From positions 484,259 through 548,258 of the forward strand of contig NZ_KB235941.1 in the NCBI RefSeq assembly GCF_000332315.1: a stretch of DNA of 64,000 nucleotides, written 5' to 3'. Of this stretch, positions 60,442 to 64,000 are shown one piece after another. Each line of letters opens with the position of its first letter. The first letter of the stretch is position 1. This stretch comes from Prochlorothrix hollandica PCC 9006 = CALU 1027. Its GTDB lineage: Bacteria > Cyanobacteriota > Cyanobacteriia > Prochlorotrichales > Prochlorotrichaceae. The notes under the pieces are model-generated. The model searched no databases and had not been told where the DNA came from. It saw only the letters and a list, made by a program, of their open reading frames with translations. The position numbers and the translations under genes are program-made.

Positions 60442-60830
60442 GATTTACCCCTGAAATTACAGTTTTTCTCTGATCCCCCTTGCCAAGGATGGCAGTCAAT
60501 CAGACACTGGGGTATAGGTATCTTGTTAGTCTGCGATCGCCCATGGACCGCCAGACTTACCCTTAAAAACCATCATCCCAACCTGAGATCCACCTGCAAA
60601 CCCAAAGGTACCCCCCCTCGTCTGCGGGGTATTGATTCCGGTGCAGACTCGTCTCAGGAGGGGGGTTAGACCCTGGGCAGCCACCGTTGGGCCATCATCT
60701 GAACTCAGGGAAAAAACACCTGACGTGGCCCATATCCAGACGTTAACTTTGCAGATCTGGCCAATAACAACTGAGCCAGAGACACGTATCATAAAGACGC
60801 ATTAGCAGAAAGGCTTGTGGGAGGTCTACG
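60442..60830. other. glgC upstream region, no gene
   Basis: No coding feature supported. An imperfect inverted pair TACCCCCCCTCGTCTGCGGG ... GCAGACTCGTCTCAGGAGGG (60609-60665) could form a hairpin. The glgC promoter presumably lies in 60700-60820; GTATCATAAAGAC (60787) resembles a -10 region. Confidence 0.5.
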
Positions 60831-62126
60831 GTGAATAAAGTACTCGGTATTATTTTAGGTGGTGGGGCAGGAACACGACTTTATCCCCTCACCAAACTAC
60901 GGGCTAAGCCTGCGGTTCCCTTAGCGGGGAAATACCGTCTGATTGATATTCCAGTTAGTAATTGCATTAACTCGGAAATTTATAAGATCTACGTTTTAAC
61001 TCAGTTTAACTCCACCTCTTTGAACCGCCACATTGCTCAGGCGTATAACCTGGGGGGATTACGGGGTGGTTTTGTGGAGGTGTTAGCGGCCCAGCAAACC
61101 CCGGAAAATCCAAGCTGGTTCCAGGGCACCGCCGATGCTGTCCGTCAGTACCTCTGGCTCTTTAAGGACTGGGATATTGATGAATATGTCATCCTCTCCG
61201 GCGACCACCTCTATCGCATGGATTACCGCGATTTTGTGAAACGGCACCGGGAAACGGGGGCTGATGTTACCCTGTCGGTGATTCCCGTTGATGAGGAGCG
61301 GGCTTCGGATTTTGGCCTGATGAAAACCGACAACAATGGTCGAGTCATTTCCTTCAGTGAGAAGCCCAAGGGGGATGATCTCAAAGCCATGCAGGTGGAC
61401 ACCAGTGGGCTGGGCCTGAGCGCAGAAGCAGCCCTGAAGAAGCCCTATATTGCATCCATGGGGATCTATGTCTTCAAAAAAGAGGTTTTAGAAACTCTTT
61501 TATTCCAGAAGTTCCCAGAACAGACGGATTTCGGCAAAGAAATTATCCCCGGTGCCGCTAATCTGGGCTTTAATATCCAGGCATTCCTCTTTGATGGCTA
61601 CTGGGAAGACATCGGCACCATGAAGTCCTTCTATGATGCCAACCTCGCCCTGACCCAGCAACCTACGCCCCCCTTTAGTTTCTATGATGAGGCTGCCCCC
61701 ATCTACACCCGCTCCCGCTATTTACCCCCCAGTAAGTTGCTGGATGCCCAGGTGACTGATTCCATTATTGGCGAGGGTTGTATCCTCAAGGCGTGCCGGG
61801 TTCACCATTCGGTGTTGGGGATTCGCACCCGCATTGAGGCCGGTTGTGTGATTGAAGATTCCCTGCTGATGGGTTCAGACTATTATCAACACTACAATGA
61901 GCGTCAAATTCTGACGGCTAATGGGGAAATTCCCGTGGGTATTGGTTCCAATTCGATTATCCGACGGGCGATCGTCGATAAAAATGCCCGCATTGGTAAG
62001 AATGTCCAGATTGTCAATAAGGAGAATGTGGAAGAGTCCAATAAAGAGGAGTTGGGCTTCTATGTGCGCAGCGGCATTGTGACGATTCTCAAGAATGCCA
62101 CGATCGCCGATGGTACGGTCATCTAA
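60831..62126 (+). CDS. glgC: Glucose-1-phosphate adenylyltransferase (ADP-glucose pyrophosphorylase)
   Basis: 431 residues, GTG start with GGGAGGT 8 nt upstream. [20 protein letters not shown] then [19 protein letters not shown] is the nucleotide-binding region with the cyanobacterial/plant activator context; [18 protein letters not shown] holds catalytic Asp, and the C-terminal left-handed beta-helix ([40 protein letters not shown]) carries the 3-PGA regulatory lysines region. First committed step of glycogen synthesis, activated by 3-phosphoglycerate, the product of the Rubisco encoded 26 kb away. Confidence 0.98.
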   Translation: MNKVLGIILGGGAGTRLYPLTKLRAKPAVPLAGKYRLIDIPVSNCINSEIYKIYVLTQFNSTSLNRHIAQAYNLGGLRGGFVEVLAAQQTPENPSWFQGTADAVRQYLWLFKDWDIDEYVILSGDHLYRMDYRDFVKRHRETGADVTLSVIPVDEERASDFGLMKTDNNGRVISFSEKPKGDDLKAMQVDTSGLGLSAEAALKKPYIASMGIYVFKKEVLETLLFQKFPEQTDFGKEIIPGAANLGFNIQAFLFDGYWEDIGTMKSFYDANLALTQQPTPPFSFYDEAAPIYTRSRYLPPSKLLDAQVTDSIIGEGCILKACRVHHSVLGIRTRIEAGCVIEDSLLMGSDYYQHYNERQILTANGEIPVGIGSNSIIRRAIVDKNARIGKNVQIVNKENVEESNKEELGFYVRSGIVTILKNATIADGTVI

Positions 62127-62374
62127 CCCCCCATCTCTGGGATCACCGCCATCCCTCTCCGCCGTCCTAGCCTAGGATTCCAGCCAGGAATCTGGAGTTA
62201 TCCCATCCCCTGCCCCCCCCCTCCGGGCTATCTGCCTTTGGGGAGGGATCGGGGGTGGGTTTTCTGTGGGGCGGCTACGATACGGTCAAACACCCCTCGC
62301 TCCCATGCCCCACCTGCCCCAACCCTAGCCATAACTAGCCATAATAGAAAGGCGATTCCTTTGGTTTTACCCCT

Positions 62375-62743
62375 ATGAAAATTTCCCCCGCTGCCCTCTA
62401 CCAAGGTTATCGGGCTTTAGTTCGGAACCCCCAAACCCGCTGGATGGTGATTGCCGGTACGTTACTTTACATTTTCAGTCCGTTGGATTTATCCCCCGAT
62501 ATTTTTCCCATTGCGGGGCAACTGGATGATGTGATGCTGGTGACGCTGCTGCTGACGGAGCTATTCCAAATTTCCCTGTTTGGGGATGGGTCGGAACCCG
62601 GGGAGTCGATCGCAGACAAGCCCCAGAACTCTTCCCCAGGGCGATCGGGGTTCTGGAATCGCAACCCATCCCCTGGGGGAGACTCAACTTCCAAAACCGT
62701 CTCCAAAACCGTCGATGTGGATGCTGTCTCCGTAGACGACTAA
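62375..62743 (+). CDS. DUF1232 (YkvA-like) small membrane protein
   Basis: 122 residues. WMVIAGTLLYIFSPLDLSPD followed by FPIAGQLDDVMLVTLLLTEL is the DUF1232 hallmark, a membrane helix-hairpin family of unknown function. The C-terminal 50 residues are hydrophilic and Ser/Asp-rich, with a short SKTV repeat. ATG start; stands alone downstream of glgC by 248 bp, so probably its own promoter. Confidence 0.88.
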   Translation: MKISPAALYQGYRALVRNPQTRWMVIAGTLLYIFSPLDLSPDIFPIAGQLDDVMLVTLLLTELFQISLFGDGSEPGESIADKPQNSSPGRSGFWNRNPSPGGDSTSKTVSKTVDVDAVSVDD

Positions 62744-62910
62744 CCCTAGGCCGAGACTAGATCCGGGTGGCGGTGGCGGTGGCGGTGCTGGCAGATCTGA
62801 GTTAGAAGTCAGAGGAAACTGTCCTAGGGGACGGGTGCTGGGGTTCAAAGGCGCTAGAAACGCTAACTGAGAACGCTAACTGAGGGTGAAGGGCCGCGCT
62901 GTGCCCAACC

Positions 62911-63489
62911 TCAGGATTGCTGCGGTTCCCGGTAGACCCCATAGGCAGCAAAAAAGCCCAGGAGTAGGCCGATCAGGTGACCCCACCAGGCAATGCGGAG
63001 ATCTGTGGGGAAGATACCCCCCAACACTGAAATATAGTTGACGCAAACAAAGACAGAAATCCCAAGTGACCAAATCCGCTTTTCTAGCCAGCCAATCAGC
63101 AACAGGTAACCAAAGAGGCTATAGACCACCCCACTCAAGCCATGCACTGGTCCGGGTCCCAATAACCAACAGCAAAAGCCACCCCCCAGCCAGCCAATCA
63201 TGAAGGTGGTGAGGTAGTCTTTCTTGCTCTTGGCCAGAATTAACCAACTGAAAATGGCAAAGGCGATCGTGTTGCCGACCAAATGCTCATAATCCCCATG
63301 GGAGAAGGCCGCAAAAAAGATGCTGGGGACTCCCTCCAGGCTCCGGGGCATCCCCGCCAAGCTCCAGCCACCCCTAAAAAAGGTTTGGTCAATGATCTCC
63401 TGGAGCCAGGGCACTGTCAGGATTTCCATCGGCAAGACAAGGCGCTGCCGTACTTGGTCTAAAAAACTCAGGGGTGGGGTCGTCGTCAT
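62911..63489 (-). CDS. Rhomboid-family intramembrane serine protease
   Basis: 192 residues, six hydrophobic segments. Catalytic Ser in GLSGVVYSLFGYLL (GxSG), catalytic His in AWWGHLIGLLLGFFAA, and the conserved HLVGN in helix 2. Complete dyad, so probably active; cleaves membrane proteins within the bilayer. Its 5' 100 bp overlap a different-frame ORF of the upstream gene candidate (63389-63649). Confidence 0.9.
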   Translation of the reverse strand: MTTTPPLSFLDQVRQRLVLPMEILTVPWLQEIIDQTFFRGGWSLAGMPRSLEGVPSIFFAAFSHGDYEHLVGNTIAFAIFSWLILAKSKKDYLTTFMIGWLGGGFCCWLLGPGPVHGLSGVVYSLFGYLLLIGWLEKRIWSLGISVFVCVNYISVLGGIFPTDLRIAWWGHLIGLLLGFFAAYGVYREPQQS

Positions 63490-63649
63490 ACTTTTCTAGA
63501 AAACTTTGTGCATCTATCCGCAGAATGGAGCCGAAGTGGACAAATTCCTGGATCTGCCAGCGCTGGCACAGGTCGATCGGGGTGTCTTCACCGCAACCGA
63601 GGCGGTAGTAGAGGTGTTGTCGTTGACTGGGGGAGAGGGAGGCGGTCAT
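63389..63649 (-). CDS. Small hypothetical protein overlapping rhomboid start
   Basis: 86 residues, ATG 63649. First 53 residues (LSPSQRQHLYYRLGCGEDTP; WQIQEFVHFGSILRIDAQSF) have natural amino-acid composition and precede the rhomboid gene in the same direction; the last third overlaps rhomboid in another frame. An AT-rich leader with TATAATCGATG (complement strand near 63690) could be a promoter. Not recognised; may be a frameshifted or spurious gene. Confidence 0.35.
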   Translation of the reverse strand: MTASLSPSQRQHLYYRLGCGEDTPIDLCQRWQIQEFVHFGSILRIDAQSFLEKYDDDPTPEFFRPSTAAPCLADGNPDSALAPGDH

Positions 63650-63740
63650 GGTTGGACAAGGCTTGAGCTGGGTTCTGAAACTATATTTCTGTATAATCGA
63701 TGAGTTTTACAACATCAAATTTTTATAATTAGAAATCCGA

Positions 63741-64000
63741 GTAACTATTCAGGGGTCTACGAAATAATGGGGGTTTCAGGCTAGGGTCTTAGGACTCAGC
63801 GGGAGGGAGAAGAGAAGGAGGAGCGAGGTGGTAGCGATGGGCACGACAAGCGTCCGTGAGGAAGTCCAGAATGGGACGTTGTTGAACCTTGAGAGAAGAG
63901 GTGACCGTCAACAGACGGGCCACAAACTGGCTACCCTGTCGAGACCGAGAGCCAAAGCTGAGTTTGCGAGCAATCACCGCTGGTCGGAGGGAGCGCTCCG
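63741..64000 (-). mobile_element. IS66-like insertion sequence, one end (runs off window)
   Basis: Outer end GTAACTATTCAGGGGTC followed by GAAATAATGGGGGTTTCAGG, then transposase coding. IS66-family inverted repeats characteristically begin GTAA and the family makes 8-bp duplications. The end sequence is the same type as the family 3 elements at 35704, 55737 and 58287. Confidence 0.8.
63789..64000 (-). CDS. IS66-family transposase, C-terminal fragment (5' end outside window)
   Basis: Visible residues ERSLRPAVIARKLSFGSRSR, QGSQFVARLLTVTSSLKVQQ and RPILDFLTDACRAHRYH, ending LAPPSLLPPAES. This matches the end of IS66-type transposases (ERxLRPxVIxRK..G..S..G..F..R.LTV......Q.R..L.YL). It encodes the C-terminus of the DDE-containing protein; the catalytic core lies outside. 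Frame is open to the window edge, so it may be intact. Confidence 0.8.
   Translation of the reverse strand, partial: ERSLRPAVIARKLSFGSRSRQGSQFVARLLTVTSSLKVQQRPILDFLTDACRAHRYHLAPPSLLPPAES

Noticed and set aside
60526..60792. 88-residue minus-strand ORF upstream of glgC
   Set aside because: No start signal, no recognisable family, overlaps the expected glgC promoter.
1..64000. tRNA and rRNA genes
   Set aside because: I scanned for T-loop type GGTTCGAATCC motifs and rRNA-like sequence and saw none; a tRNA search program would be decisive.

Overview
The window is cyanobacterial chromosome. It carries a beta-carboxysome operon with form IB Rubisco, an ADP-glucose pyrophosphorylase, a cobalamin-pathway methyltransferase, several cyanobacteria-restricted families (DUF3493, DUF4327, DUF3352) and very frequent GCGATCGC (HIP1) octamers. 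The GC-rich coding regions, the abundance of short tandem repeats and the rbcL/rbcS sequences would suit a Prochlorothrix- or Leptolyngbya-like organism, but I cannot fix the genus from the sequence alone.

Layout. 1-4.1 kb: the end of a CHAT-protease gene, convergent with a secreted DUF4114 surface protein whose upstream side holds a 16-copy 9-bp repeat. 4.6-14.1 kb: housekeeping genes (class V aminotransferase, mnmE, a DUF2062 membrane protein, a repeat-rich DUF3352 protein, cdsA, cbiT, mannose-1-phosphate guanylyltransferase). 14.8-20.6 kb: four consecutive uncharacterised genes which, on my reading, all share one motif (DGD, then H 22-23 residues later); one is a 964-residue, extremely acidic, probably disordered protein. 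This is the best candidate here for an undescribed system. 20.9-32.7 kb: DUF4327, aspA, clpP, a decayed Cache/EAL remnant, an ABC ATPase, a TPR lipoprotein-like exported protein, a TauE/SafE plus ferric-reductase-like fusion, radC, mutL, DUF3493. 32.9-42.1 kb, all on the minus strand: ccmK-ccmK-ccmL-ccmM-ccmN-ccmO-rbcL-rbcS, the CO2-fixing microcompartment. 42.9-47.1 kb: a PhnD-type lipoprotein, a histidine kinase broken by one nonsense codon, and a GAF-PAS protein. 48-58 kb: MATE exporter, lipid-A-disaccharide-synthase-like protein, oligopeptide ABC permease, a structured-RNA-plus-microprotein locus, arginine dihydrolase (ArgZ/AgrE type), a candidate small RNA, a DCC-family protein, SbcD-like nuclease. 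58.5-64 kb: intact histidine kinase, glgC, DUF1232, rhomboid protease, and the end of an IS66-like insertion sequence.

The intergenic DNA is crowded with small mobile elements. Eight copies of a 98-99 bp palindromic MITE with CAGCA...TGCTG ends sit at TA sites (family 1). A second palindromic family has about six copies (family 2). A third, about 280 bp (family 3), has ends GTAAYTATTCAGGGG identical in type to the end of the IS66-like element at 63741, and one copy keeps a 9-bp direct flank repeat. Minisatellites of 9-18 bp period occur both between and inside genes. The elements invade even the carboxysome operon spacers, so they probably shape transcription in this genome.
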